Both the position numbers and the translations under genes were made by a program. Source: JBGQAS01 sp964498605 (GTDB lineage Bacteria; Chloroflexota; Anaerolineae; Anaerolineales; Anaerolineaceae). From it: a stretch of DNA of 14,975 nt. Below the pieces are notes generated by a model that was not told the origin of the DNA, did no database searches, and worked only from the letters and a program-made list of their open reading frames with translations. Within the stretch, counting starts at the first letter, position 1. Every line of letters begins with the position of its first letter. Shown piece after piece: positions 1 through 6,957 of this stretch. Where the stretch lies: NCBI GenBank assembly GCA_964498605.1, contig CAZCHK010000051.1:1-14975 (forward strand), given 5' to 3'.

Positions 1-55
1 TTGACCGGTTCACTTTTCAAGTTAACAGCAGTTCACTTTTCAACTTTTCCTAACA
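1..55. mobile_element. Possible terminal end of an IS21-type insertion sequence
   Basis: Two perfect 13-bp direct repeats (GTTCACTTTTCAA, at 8-20 and 31-43) lie 23 bp apart. The stretch ends in CA at 54-55, so read from the other strand it begins TGTT and continues into GAAAAGTGAAC repeats. IS21-family elements typically have TG...CA termini with short, multiply repeated subterminal blocks that bind the transposase. No transposase gene is in the window; it would lie to the left. This may instead be a solo remnant or an unrelated repeat. Confidence 0.4.
8..43. repeat. Pair of 13-bp direct repeats
   Basis: GTTCACTTTTCAA occurs at 8-20 and again at 31-43. The intervening ten bases contain the palindrome GTTAAC. 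The exact repeat is seen directly in the sequence; its assignment as transposase-binding sites is inference. Confidence 0.8.
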
Positions 56-198
56 CCCTCCTGTCGGGTTTTAATCAGTGACAATTATCCTGGGAAGAAT
101 CAGATTGTATTGGAAATCAGGTCTCAAGGCTGTGCATGTTAAGAACAATAAGCCAAAATTTGAGGTGTTTTGTCATCAGGTCGTGTAGGATTACTCAT

Positions 199-204
199 TA
201 TAAT
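199..204 (+). promoter_or_regulatory. Candidate -10 box for the lipoprotein gene at 242
   Basis: A consensus TATAAT lies 37 bp before the chosen start, which would give a leader of about 30 nt. No convincing -35 hexamer sits 16-18 bp upstream; TTGTCA at 170-175 is 23 bp away, which is too far. This is a weak call resting on one box. The rest of 56-241 shows nothing else recognisable. Confidence 0.3.
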
Positions 205-230
205 GAAAACACCCACATCTATTAATCATC

Positions 231-235
231 AGGAG
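231..235 (+). promoter_or_regulatory. Ribosome binding site fixing the start at 242
   Basis: AGGAG lies 6 nt before the ATG at 242. This start begins a clean lipoprotein signal peptide. The in-frame upstream TTG at 170 and ATG at 203 have no such site and would put extra polar residues ahead of the signal. Confidence 0.75.
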
Positions 236-241
236 CTGAAC

Positions 242-904
242 ATGAAACTCACACGCAATGTCCTTCTCTTCACGCTGATCCTGTTGCCCGCGCTGTGTGC
301 CTGCGTTTCTACGGATGTTCAAACCATTCCACAGGAGCCCACGCTGGAACCGACAGCCGAACCTGCCCCGCAGAAAGTGATCAGGCTGTACTTCAGCAAT
401 GCCAACGGTGACCTGTGCTACGCCGACACGCATTACATCGAGGTCAGCGTTCCGGAGGCTCAGTACAACGCTGAAACCGCCATCCAGCTGCTGTTGACTC
501 ACACTTTTACAGAAGAGGAGCTCGCCGCGGGTTTTTATTACGACCTGGACTGGCTCAATTTTGGATCCCTGGAGACGGTCATCGACGAGGACGGTTCCCT
601 GGCAGGAAGCAGTCAGCAAACTGAGATTGGCAAGGAATATCTGCGCCTGCGCCTGGTGGATGACACGTTTGCTTTCGTCATGGGGGAAGAAACAGCGGAA
701 TACATCAACTGGGCGAATGAATCGAAATCCGCCACCGGCATGGAGGTCGAAGGCGGTTTTTGCTGGCTTCAGGAGATCGCCTCCCAGATCGACGCCACGC
801 TGCGCCAGTTCCTGCCCACATACGTCTCGACCGTTCAATACTGGCACGACGGCAGCTCACCCTATATAGACCTGTACTATGCCGATACCGGCTCGGTTCA
901 ATAA
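242..904 (+). CDS. Small secreted lipoprotein with GerMN-like domain
   Basis: A 220-aa predicted lipoprotein, exported and anchored to the outer face of the membrane. Residues 1-20 form a signal peptide with basic start (MKLTR), hydrophobic core and lipobox LCAC, giving lipidated Cys21. A short acidic Pro/Thr-rich linker follows (about 28-43). The rest resembles the GerMN (sporulation/spore germination) fold: a first strand IRLYFSNANGDL, a helix around AIQLLL, and a late helix-strand pair (IDATLRQFLPTYVSTVQYW) before a terminal D/G-rich turn. GerMN domains are found in envelope lipoproteins and are thought to mediate binding or assembly; no catalytic residues are known. The resemblance is partial, so a plain hypothetical lipoprotein remains possible. 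It stands alone, between an IS-like end and a terminator hairpin. Codon use is ordinary. Confidence 0.75.
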   Translation: MKLTRNVLLFTLILLPALCACVSTDVQTIPQEPTLEPTAEPAPQKVIRLYFSNANGDLCYADTHYIEVSVPEAQYNAETAIQLLLTHTFTEEELAAGFYYDLDWLNFGSLETVIDEDGSLAGSSQQTEIGKEYLRLRLVDDTFAFVMGEETAEYINWANESKSATGMEVEGGFCWLQEIASQIDATLRQFLPTYVSTVQYWHDGSSPYIDLYYADTGSVQ

Positions 905-949
905 GGTTAACATGTGAACGATAATCATCAAGCCCTCGCGATAATACAT

Positions 950-986
950 GGGGGGCTGTGCAATGTGAATTGCCGCGATAGCCCCT
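950..986. other. Two-level stem-loop of unknown role
   Basis: An outer stem pairs GGGGCT (952-957) with AGCCCC (980-985). Inside it GCAAT (960-964) pairs perfectly with ATTGC (969-973) around a GTGA tetraloop. A 6-nt bulge (CGCGAT) sits on the 3' side and GT on the 5' side. There is no U-run after it, so it is not a simple terminator. It lies 45 nt after the lipoprotein stop and could be a 3' processing structure, a dispersed repeat, or a small regulatory RNA element. Confidence 0.45.
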
Positions 987-1023
987 GCCAGATTTCCATG
1001 ACAGGAAAACACAAAACTCGCAA

Positions 1024-1056
1024 GCTGCCACCCTGATGGTGGCAGCCGCTCTTTTG
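1024..1056 (+). terminator. Rho-independent terminator candidate
   Basis: A perfect 9-bp stem pairs GCTGCCACC (1024-1032) with GGTGGCAGC (1038-1046) around the loop CTGAT. A U-rich tail (CGCTCTTTTGT) follows. It lies 120 nt after the lipoprotein gene, pointing the same way, and 35 nt before the promoter candidate of the next gene. The tail is interrupted, so efficiency is uncertain. Confidence 0.65.
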
Positions 1057-1089
1057 TCTGACATTCTAGGATTATTTCCGCCTTGCGTT

Positions 1090-1095
1090 TATAAT
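1090..1095 (+). promoter_or_regulatory. Candidate -10 box for diaminopropionate ammonia-lyase
   Basis: A consensus TATAAT lies just after the terminator-like hairpin and about 58 nt before the chosen ATG. No good -35 hexamer is visible 16-18 bp upstream, so an activator-dependent promoter is possible. The placement between a terminator and a gene with a strong ribosome binding site is the main support. Confidence 0.4.
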
Positions 1096-1140
1096 CATCA
1101 TGTCAGGAAGAGCATATTTTTTTGATACGCTCCCCATGAC

Positions 1141-1146
1141 AAGGAG
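1141..1146 (+). promoter_or_regulatory. Ribosome binding site deciding the start at 1154
   Basis: AAGGAG sits 7 nt before the ATG at 1154. In-frame alternatives at 1100 (ATG) and 1136 (ATG) have poorer upstream sequences, and 1100 would fall right at the end of the presumed promoter. Confidence 0.8.
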
Positions 1147-1153
1147 CGAAAAC

Positions 1154-2407
1154 ATGTACTTCGAAAAACCCATCGCATGGATCAAAAACTCACGCGCAGT
1201 TCACCTCACCCCAGATTCCGCCACAGCCCAGCTCATACCACCCGCCCTGCCGCGCCAGGTGCGCCAGTTCCACCGCCAGATCCCCGGTTACCGCTTGAGC
1301 CCTCTCAAGGGTCTCTCCAACCTGGCAACCCGCCTGGGAGTGGGCGGCATCTGGGTCAAAGACGAATCGCAGCGCCTGGACCTGCAGTCCTTCAAGGTGC
1401 TGGGAGGGTCCTATGCCATCTACCAGGTCATCCGCAAACGCCTGGGCCTGACTGACCACGAAATTCCATTTAGTGAATTGACCGGCGGTTCTATGCGTCA
1501 AAAACTGGGTGACCTGACCTTCGCTGCGGCCACGGACGGCAATCACGGGCGCGGCGTGGCGTGGTCCGCCTCACGCATGGGTTTCAAGTCGATCATCTAT
1601 GTGCACCGCTTCACTTCCCAGGCACGCATCCGCAACATCGAGCAGAGCGGGGCGAGGGTGGTGGTCATTGATGGGAATTATGATGACGCCGTGCGCCAGG
1701 TCTCCGCGGACGCGGCCAGGAACGGCTGGGAGGTCATTGCCGACACTGCCTGGGAAGGGTACACCGACGTGCCGCGCTGGGTGATGCAGGGCTACACCAC
1801 CATGCTCAGTGAGGCGCAGGAGCAGCTTGCCGCGCAGGGGCTGACCAAACCCAGCCACATCCTGGTGCAGGCTGGGGTCGGGTCGCTGGCAGCTGCCACG
1901 ATCGGTTTCTACGCCAACCTGTTCGGAGCGGAACGTCCGCGTTCTCTGGTGGTCGAACCCACCGAAGCCGCCTGCCTGTACGAATCCGCCAGGAGCAAGG
2001 ACGGCGTCCCTCACACGGTCAGCGGTGACCTGGATACGATCATGGCGGGGCTGGCGTGCGGCGAACCCAATCCGCTGGCGTGGTCGATCCTCTCGGAGTG
2101 CGCGGACGCCTTCGCCAAGTGTCCGGATTACGTGGCGGGAATGGGCATGCGCGTGTACGGTGTGCCGCTGCGCGGCGACCCCTTTGTCATCTCCGGCGAA
2201 TCCGGCGCGGTGACACTGGGCGCGCTGATGTACATCATGCAGCACGAGAGCGCCAAAGAGCTGCGCAACCTGCTGGGACTGGATGCGGAATCGCAGGTTC
2301 TGCTGATCAACTCGGAGGGCAACACCGACCCGGACGACTTCCGCTATGTGGTCTGGGAGGGGGGCATTCCCGTGCCCGAGATGTACAAAATGTATTCGCC
2401 AAGATAA
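1154..2407 (+). CDS. dpaL: 2,3-diaminopropionate ammonia-lyase (PLP enzyme)
   Basis: This 417-aa cytosolic PLP enzyme of fold type II is predicted to split 2,3-diaminopropionate into pyruvate and two ammonia molecules; E. coli YgeX is about 400 aa. The PLP lysine is K81 in SFKVLGGSYA. The motif ATDGNHGRGVAW (126-137) is typical of this family; its D128, and D198 in ADTAWEGYTD, match the two aspartates that act on the D- and L-isomers in the E. coli enzyme. The glycine loop AGVGSLAAA (240-248) should hold the PLP phosphate, and SGESGAVTLG (347-356) the pyridine-ring side. No key residue is missing. The gene stands alone, with no ygeW/ygeY/hydantoinase partners beside it, which suggests catabolic scavenging or detoxification of the amino acid. 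Threonine dehydratase or diaminopropionate-metabolising relatives are less likely because of the GRGVAW signature. Confidence 0.9.
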   Translation: MYFEKPIAWIKNSRAVHLTPDSATAQLIPPALPRQVRQFHRQIPGYRLSPLKGLSNLATRLGVGGIWVKDESQRLDLQSFKVLGGSYAIYQVIRKRLGLTDHEIPFSELTGGSMRQKLGDLTFAAATDGNHGRGVAWSASRMGFKSIIYVHRFTSQARIRNIEQSGARVVVIDGNYDDAVRQVSADAARNGWEVIADTAWEGYTDVPRWVMQGYTTMLSEAQEQLAAQGLTKPSHILVQAGVGSLAAATIGFYANLFGAERPRSLVVEPTEAACLYESARSKDGVPHTVSGDLDTIMAGLACGEPNPLAWSILSECADAFAKCPDYVAGMGMRVYGVPLRGDPFVISGESGAVTLGALMYIMQHESAKELRNLLGLDAESQVLLINSEGNTDPDDFRYVVWEGGIPVPEMYKMYSPR

Positions 2408-2427
2408 TAGATCTGGAAATGCAGTGG

Positions 2428-2450
2428 GGCGGGCATCTTGCCCGCCTTTT
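2428..2450 (+). terminator. Terminator hairpin, also a dispersed-repeat type motif
   Basis: A perfect 8-bp GC-rich stem pairs GGCGGGCA (2428-2435) with TGCCCGCC (2439-2446) around the loop TCT, and TTTT follows at once. It lies 20 nt past the dpaL stop, in the gap between convergent genes. The U-run serves only plus-strand transcripts. The same GGCGGGCATCTTGCCCGCC core is a widespread intergenic repeat (see findings). Confidence 0.7.
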
Positions 2451-2489
2451 GATACTTCCACCGCATCTCTTTACCCCCGCAATGACAGT

Positions 2490-5270
2490 TTATGGAACAC
2501 CCCAAATCTGGGGGTAACCGAAGGAACAAAGCATTCCCAGGTATTTCCCGTCCGGAGAAATGGAAATCTCCGGTGGATAATCACCTTTGCATAGATAGTT
2601 CAACCTGAACAGCTGCTCGCCTGTCTGCAGATCATAAAAGCCGATATCGTTGCCGTCCATGGTGTGTTCGCTGACCACGATCATGCGGCTGTCTGAGGAA
2701 TAGGTAACATTCTTGTACTGCGACGAATTTTCTCCGTTCAACTGGTGAACCAGCGACCCGTCCTGGGTGCTCCAGATCGATATCTTATAGTAAGGCCAAA
2801 AATCAACATAGTGCGCAGCCACAAATTCACCGTTGGGTGAAAAGGACACCTCCCCGTTGTAAGACATTCGATGAAAATCCTGCTTATATACCTTTCCGGT
2901 GAATAAGAACTCTGGCTGGGACAGTTCAGAAACATCCCACACGTTTACACCACCTTCTTCAGACAAGGTTGCCAGCAGATTCCTGGCAAGATTAAAATCA
3001 AGGTCAGTGTTCCAGACTTCGATCCTGAGAAGCTCCTCCAACGACTGCGTATCCTGGATGATCACATAGGAATTCTCTGTCCAGCCCACCAGTCCCTCTC
3101 CCGGGTTAAAAAACCTTCCCCCGCACCAGTCAAGTTCCGTGAAATCACGCGTCACAATATTATGGTTGATGCCGGCTGTATCCAAATAGCGGAGGATAAA
3201 ATCATCAAGAAGAAACGCGATCTCGGTGTTGTAGGGCCCGTAATACTCAGGAGCCGGGTCGACGGGCAACTGCCAATACCCGCTGTTGTGGAGATCCCAG
3301 ATGAAGGTCGTGTTATTTCCAGACGCTGAAACGAGCAGGTCGGAATGAGTGGAAAACTCGATCTCCTTGCGTGACTCCTCCCGGTCGTCATCCTTTTCAA
3401 GGTATTTTTGGAAGGATCCGCTTTGCGCGCTGATCGTCCCCAGGTAACATCCACCATAAGAAAAATCAGGACACATGATCAAAGCGAATGCCTGTTGGTC
3501 AGGCAGCCAGATGGCATGCTGGAATTCCAGGAGGTCCTGATAAGGCTGGAATTCCGCCTGTACCTTGGAGCCGCTGCCCACATCGTACACCAGCAGCTGC
3601 TCCAGCACGTCGGTATAGGTCACTCCGGTAGTTTTCATCAGCAGCAGCTTCTGGCTGTCGGTGGAAAAGACTCCTGCCTGGATCGTATCCCCGTAATAAT
3701 CTCTAATGCCCTGGCCTGCAAAGGTCACCTGGAAATCTAATTTTGTTCGATCCGGGTCGAACTGGTAGAGATGCACGTAGCCTTCACCGCCGTCGATCAG
3801 CAGCGACTGGCTGTCCGGCGAGAAAGTGAACATGATCCCCGGCAGCGCTGTGAGCAGCAGCCTGTCTTCCGCGCGGTATACGCGCACGTTTCCTTCCGAG
3901 GTCAGCGCGAACACGCTTTGATCCGGCGAGAAGCGAACATTCCCTACATCATACACTGTGATCGTATCGATCAATTCCAGGCCGGGAATGCTCCAGAATT
4001 CGATCTGGCTGCCTTTGATCCCGCCCAGTGTCTTCCCATCCGTGAAAAAGAACAGGTCCAGAATCCCCTGCTCCGGAATCTCCTTGAACATGCTGCCGTC
4101 CGCGTAATTCACGAGGGTCAGGTGATCCTTTTGAGGTACAGCCAGGTACTGGCTGTCCGGGGAGATCGCGACATGTCCCTGGGGCGTGTATGCCAGTTCA
4201 TACTGGAGTGAACCGTCGCTCGTGCGGATCAGGCCGGATTTCATGCCGGTTGAGTACTCCAGGGACAGGTCTTCATTTGGCACAACCGAACAGTAACCGG
4301 TGTCATACGCCGGGTCGACACAGCGGAATTGAGCACGGGATATCTCTTCTCCACCCGGAAAGGACCAGACATACCCCTGGCTTTTGTCTCGGGCAGTCAA
4401 CTGCTCCCCATTCTTAATGAAGGTTACGAATTCCGCCTTCATCGCAGTTGGCAGGAAGAACGCCTGCGACAGGCTGTCCGCATTCAGCACAAGCACGCCG
4501 TTGGAGGTACCCAGCACCAGGTATTCACCATCCGGCGAAAGTTGCATGTTCAGCAGGTCGCCTTCTCCCAGGCTGGCCAGACGCTTGATCTGGCTGACAT
4601 TTTCAGGCGTGATCGGTCCTGATACTTGAGGTACAACTGGAGCCGGAGTGAGCGGTCGCGGTGATGATGGCGTGGGGATGAAGGTGGGAGTAGGTGCCAC
4701 AGCGACCTGTGTGCTGGCAGTTCCAGCTGCCGTTTGAGGCACCCAGGCGCGTTCCTGCACATCGAACTGCATGCCTTCATCCAGCAGCAGCAGCGCGCCA
4801 TTAATAACGGACAGGCGGCTGATCTCATCGGCGGAGATCACCTCCACCGGCGCGTATTCTGGCTTTATCTTTTCCCCGTACACATCCTCAGTCGGGACCT
4901 TGCTCCCATGGTAGTCTTTTGGAAGCGTGTACAGCGTGCCGTCCACATTGAGCAGCCTGTAGATCTCATTAGGTTCATCCGGGTCGTCGAAAACACATGC
5001 CCACCATAAAACCGCGTCCTGTTCAAAGGGCGGTCTGGTGCTGCTGTACCAGTACTGCAGCCATTTTTCGAACTTCTCGCGCTGCCGCTCTGAGACTGCC
5101 GAAAAATACAGGTTCACATGCTGCTGCGAAACGAGCCCACCTGCGGGATGGATATCCAGGCTGTGGATGTCGATCGGGGCTGCTGTTCCGTTTCCACTGC
5201 AACCAGCGAATAAGAAGCTGAACACAATGACGAGGAAGATCAGACTCGAAGGCAGGCTGCGGTTTTTCAT
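2490..5270 (-). CDS. Large beta-propeller (WD40-like) lipoprotein
   Basis: A 926-aa predicted surface lipoprotein. The signal peptide (1-23) ends in lipobox LFAGC, giving lipidated Cys24. Residues 25-180 form a separate N-terminal domain I do not recognise. A Pro/Thr/Ala-rich flexible linker follows (about 184-222). The remainder, about 235-926, contains at least ten WD40/PD40-type blade signatures such as LSPDGEYL, ISPDSQYLAV, FSPDQSVFAL, FSPDSQSLLI, FSPNGEFVAA and ISPDGKYLGM, several ending in W or Y followed by D/S (FIWDL, VNVWDV, ISIWST). That is enough for one large or two tandem propellers. Such domains are binding scaffolds for protein or polymer ligands; no enzyme motif is seen. The start is supported by AAGGAG at 5275-5280, 4 nt before the ATG. 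It is convergent with dpaL and downstream of rtcB, and has its own candidate promoter. Confidence 0.85.
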   Translation of the reverse strand: MKNRSLPSSLIFLVIVFSFLFAGCSGNGTAAPIDIHSLDIHPAGGLVSQQHVNLYFSAVSERQREKFEKWLQYWYSSTRPPFEQDAVLWWACVFDDPDEPNEIYRLLNVDGTLYTLPKDYHGSKVPTEDVYGEKIKPEYAPVEVISADEISRLSVINGALLLLDEGMQFDVQERAWVPQTAAGTASTQVAVAPTPTFIPTPSSPRPLTPAPVVPQVSGPITPENVSQIKRLASLGEGDLLNMQLSPDGEYLVLGTSNGVLVLNADSLSQAFFLPTAMKAEFVTFIKNGEQLTARDKSQGYVWSFPGGEEISRAQFRCVDPAYDTGYCSVVPNEDLSLEYSTGMKSGLIRTSDGSLQYELAYTPQGHVAISPDSQYLAVPQKDHLTLVNYADGSMFKEIPEQGILDLFFFTDGKTLGGIKGSQIEFWSIPGLELIDTITVYDVGNVRFSPDQSVFALTSEGNVRVYRAEDRLLLTALPGIMFTFSPDSQSLLIDGGEGYVHLYQFDPDRTKLDFQVTFAGQGIRDYYGDTIQAGVFSTDSQKLLLMKTTGVTYTDVLEQLLVYDVGSGSKVQAEFQPYQDLLEFQHAIWLPDQQAFALIMCPDFSYGGCYLGTISAQSGSFQKYLEKDDDREESRKEIEFSTHSDLLVSASGNNTTFIWDLHNSGYWQLPVDPAPEYYGPYNTEIAFLLDDFILRYLDTAGINHNIVTRDFTELDWCGGRFFNPGEGLVGWTENSYVIIQDTQSLEELLRIEVWNTDLDFNLARNLLATLSEEGGVNVWDVSELSQPEFLFTGKVYKQDFHRMSYNGEVSFSPNGEFVAAHYVDFWPYYKISIWSTQDGSLVHQLNGENSSQYKNVTYSSDSRMIVVSEHTMDGNDIGFYDLQTGEQLFRLNYLCKGDYPPEISISPDGKYLGMLCSFGYPQIWGVP

Positions 5271-5320
5271 GTGTCTCCTTGGGTGCGCTTTATTATTATG
5301 TATGATGGGGAAGCCAAAGG

Positions 5321-5335
5321 CTGATTATAAATCAG
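5321..5335 (-). promoter_or_regulatory. Candidate -10 box inside a 15-bp perfect inverted repeat
   Basis: CTGATT (5321-5326) and AATCAG (5330-5335) form a perfect inverted repeat around ATA. On the minus strand it contains TATAAT (5324-5329), about 54 bp before the beta-propeller lipoprotein start. A repressor binding here would cover the -10 box. No good -35 lies 16-18 bp upstream. An adjacent small repeat, AGCC-AAA-GGCT, sits at 5312-5322. Confidence 0.4.
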
Positions 5336-5410
5336 ATTACCTGCTGTTTCCTATCATTGTTCCTTTGAAAAAGGGGTCAACACTGCTGCAGGCACGTCCT
5401 GAGAGTGCGG

Positions 5411-5473
5411 TCAAAAAAAGGTGATCCTGGCTTTTACCAGCATGATGATCAAGGTGCAGGACGGGAATCCTGC
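5411..5473 (-). terminator. Weak terminator region after rtcB
   Basis: On the minus strand, directly after the rtcB stop, GCAGGA and TCCTGC (5468-5473 and 5456-5461) form a 6-bp hairpin with a 6-nt loop. Further on, CTGG-TAAAAG-CCAG (5440-5427) is followed within 8 nt by a run of seven T (5412-5418). Neither hairpin is strong; together they could end rtcB transcription before the lipoprotein promoter. Confidence 0.35.
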
Positions 5474-6619
5474 CTACCCCTTGATGGATGCCAGCGGCTT
5501 GAGCGTGACGCTGATCTTCACCAGGTCCACCTGGTCCGCCATGACCTGCTGGATATCCTTGTACGCCCCGGGGGCTTCATCCAAACCGCTTTTAGAGCGC
5601 AGCCCGTGTAGAATGCCGTTCATCTTCTTCTGCTCACCTTCCAGGTCCAGCGAGCGCCTGGCTTCGTTGCGCCCCATGCGCCTGCCTGCGCCGTGCGCGC
5701 AGGACTCGAAGCTTTCCGGGTTGCCCATCCCCTGTACAATGTAGCTGGGCGTGCCCATTGACCCCGGGATGATGCCGATGGTATCTTTGGCAGCCCGTGT
5801 CGCCCCCTTGCGGTGCACCAGCACTTCCCTGCCGTAGTGCGTTTCCATGGCGGCGTAATTGTGATGGATGTTGATCTCCTGCATGCACGCCGCGCCTGTC
5901 TCGTCCGCCAGGATGTCCAGGACGCGGCGCATCATCAGGGCGCGATTGGCACGGGCGAACTCGCAGCAGTAGCTCATGGCGTCAAAATACTCCCGCCCGT
6001 CTGGTGTGTCCATGCGCAGGTATGCCAGGTCGGGCGTGGGAAGTTCGACCTGCTTTGCCTGGCACAATGCGCGCGCTTTATTGTGATAATACTCGGCCGT
6101 CTTCAGCCCAAAGTTGCGGCTGCCGGAATGCAGCATCGCCCAGACGTGCCCGTCCTCGCCCTCCTGGATCTCGATGAAGTGATTGCCGCCCCCCAGCGTG
6201 CCCAGCTGCCGCCGGGCGGACGCCAGTTCCTGCTGGATGATCGGGCTGTCGGGAGCTTTCTCAAAGCCCTGCCAGGCCTGGTCGCTCTTGTGATGCTCAA
6301 AGCCCAGCGGGATCGCGCCCCTGATCCTTGAAAGCACCCGCCGCAGGGCATCCTCGGCAATATCGGTCAGGGAGGTCTGCGCGGCGTACATGCCGCAGCC
6401 GATATCCACCCCAACCGCGTTGGGGATGATGGCGCCCTCGCTTGCCAGCACCCCGCCGATGGGCATGCCGAAGCCCTGGTGGCAGTCGGGCATGATGGCG
6501 ATCCAGCGGAAGGCGCAGGTCAGGTTGGCGAGGTCGCGGGCCTGCTTGAGCGCGCCAGGCTCAATGTCTTCCAGCCACAGCTTGATGGGCACCCGTTCGG
6601 TGGTGATCGTTTTCTTCAT
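5474..6619 (-). CDS. rtcB: RtcB-type RNA ligase (3'-phosphate/2',3'-cyclic phosphate to 5'-OH)
   Basis: This 381-aa cytosolic enzyme joins RNA 3'-phosphate or 2',3'-cyclic phosphate ends to 5'-OH ends, using GTP and Mn2+. Family motifs appear in order: MPDCHQGFGMPIG (43-55); GVDIGCGM (70-77), with Mn ligands D72 and C75; LGTLGGGNHFIEI (139-151), with H147; LHSGSRNFG (163-171), with H164; NIHHNYA (250-256); RKGATRA (270-276); IIPGSMGTPSYIV (283-295); and SCAHGAGR (306-313), in which H309 is the residue expected to be guanylylated. Length is slightly below E. coli RtcB (408 aa), which has an extra loop before the HLGTLG motif. The start at ATG 6619 follows AAGGTGG (6628-6634) by 8 nt; an in-frame GTG at 6631 would add four residues. 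No rtcA, rtcR or archease gene is adjacent, so it is probably a stand-alone RNA repair or tRNA ligase. Confidence 0.93.
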   Translation of the reverse strand: MKKTITTERVPIKLWLEDIEPGALKQARDLANLTCAFRWIAIMPDCHQGFGMPIGGVLASEGAIIPNAVGVDIGCGMYAAQTSLTDIAEDALRRVLSRIRGAIPLGFEHHKSDQAWQGFEKAPDSPIIQQELASARRQLGTLGGGNHFIEIQEGEDGHVWAMLHSGSRNFGLKTAEYYHNKARALCQAKQVELPTPDLAYLRMDTPDGREYFDAMSYCCEFARANRALMMRRVLDILADETGAACMQEINIHHNYAAMETHYGREVLVHRKGATRAAKDTIGIIPGSMGTPSYIVQGMGNPESFESCAHGAGRRMGRNEARRSLDLEGEQKKMNGILHGLRSKSGLDEAPGAYKDIQQVMADQVDLVKISVTLKPLASIKG

Positions 6620-6627
6620 CGCGTTAT

Positions 6628-6634
6628 CCACCTT
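6628..6634 (-). promoter_or_regulatory. Ribosome binding site for rtcB
   Basis: On the minus strand AAGGTGG lies 8 nt before ATG 6619, favouring that start over the GTG at 6631, which overlaps the site. A TACAAT at 6636-6641 could be a -10 box, but it would start the transcript within this site, so the GTG could instead be used on a near-leaderless message. Confidence 0.5.
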
Positions 6635-6641
6635 GATTGTA

Positions 6642-6894
6642 CAACCTTATGAAAGCGTTTTTATCTACTTGGTGTAGAGGTCGAATTGCTGTGTCCACCC
6701 ATTGGGTATTGCGCGCCTGAGTGCTTTCTCTCACTTGGCTCATATGCATTATCTTAGATACTTAGACGAGCCAATAGCGGCACATCACAGCCCGATGAGT
6801 ACAGTACGTTAATAGAACAAGTGCTTTGCCACAATTATTCGGATCCAATGCCGATTGATTTTATGCGCTCCCGGGTTAATGAACATCCAACTGA
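6642..6894. other. Divergent intergenic region with inverted repeats
   Basis: No coding gene is visible between rtcB (minus) and the alpha/beta hydrolase (plus), and no tRNA or known riboswitch was recognised. It holds a perfect 7-bp inverted repeat, TTGGCTC (6735-6741) and GAGCCAA (6768-6774), around a 26-nt AT-rich loop with the direct repeat CTTAGA (6753-6758, 6761-6766). A short palindrome ACCCATTGGGT lies at 6697-6707. These are plausible operators or RNA structure for the divergent genes, but nothing assigns them. Confidence 0.4.
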
Positions 6895-6898
6895 TTGT

Positions 6899-6926
6899 TT
6901 GAATTTTTCCTTGATATGTGTAAAAT
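6899..6926 (+). promoter_or_regulatory. Promoter candidate for the three-hydrolase operon
   Basis: TTGAAT (6899-6904) and TAAAAT (6921-6926) are separated by 16 bp and match the housekeeping sigma consensus at 4 of 6 and 5 of 6 bases. The surroundings are AT-rich. The predicted transcript starts near 6933, giving a leader of about 25 nt with the ribosome binding site in it. Confidence 0.55.
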
Positions 6927-6944
6927 AATATCGCATTCTTTTTC

Positions 6945-6951
6945 AGGGAGG
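6945..6951 (+). promoter_or_regulatory. Ribosome binding site deciding the start at 6958
   Basis: AGGGAGG lies 6 nt before the ATG at 6958. The longer in-frame reading from 6895 would begin upstream of the predicted promoter -10 box, so 6958 is preferred. Confidence 0.8.
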
Positions 6952-6957
6952 GTGCAC

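Noticed and set aside
705..1064. 119-codon minus-strand frame across the lipoprotein end and intergenic hairpins
   Set aside because: It overlaps the real lipoprotein gene, has Arg-rich shadow composition and runs through the terminator hairpin.
1571..2461. 296-codon minus-strand frame across dpaL
   Set aside because: It is antisense to a clear PLP enzyme, and its start lies inside the GGCGGGCA hairpin repeat (the GGQDARPT artefact).
6636..6641. TACAAT as the rtcB -10 box
   Set aside because: It has no -35 partner and would place the transcript start inside the ribosome binding site; noted only as an alternative.
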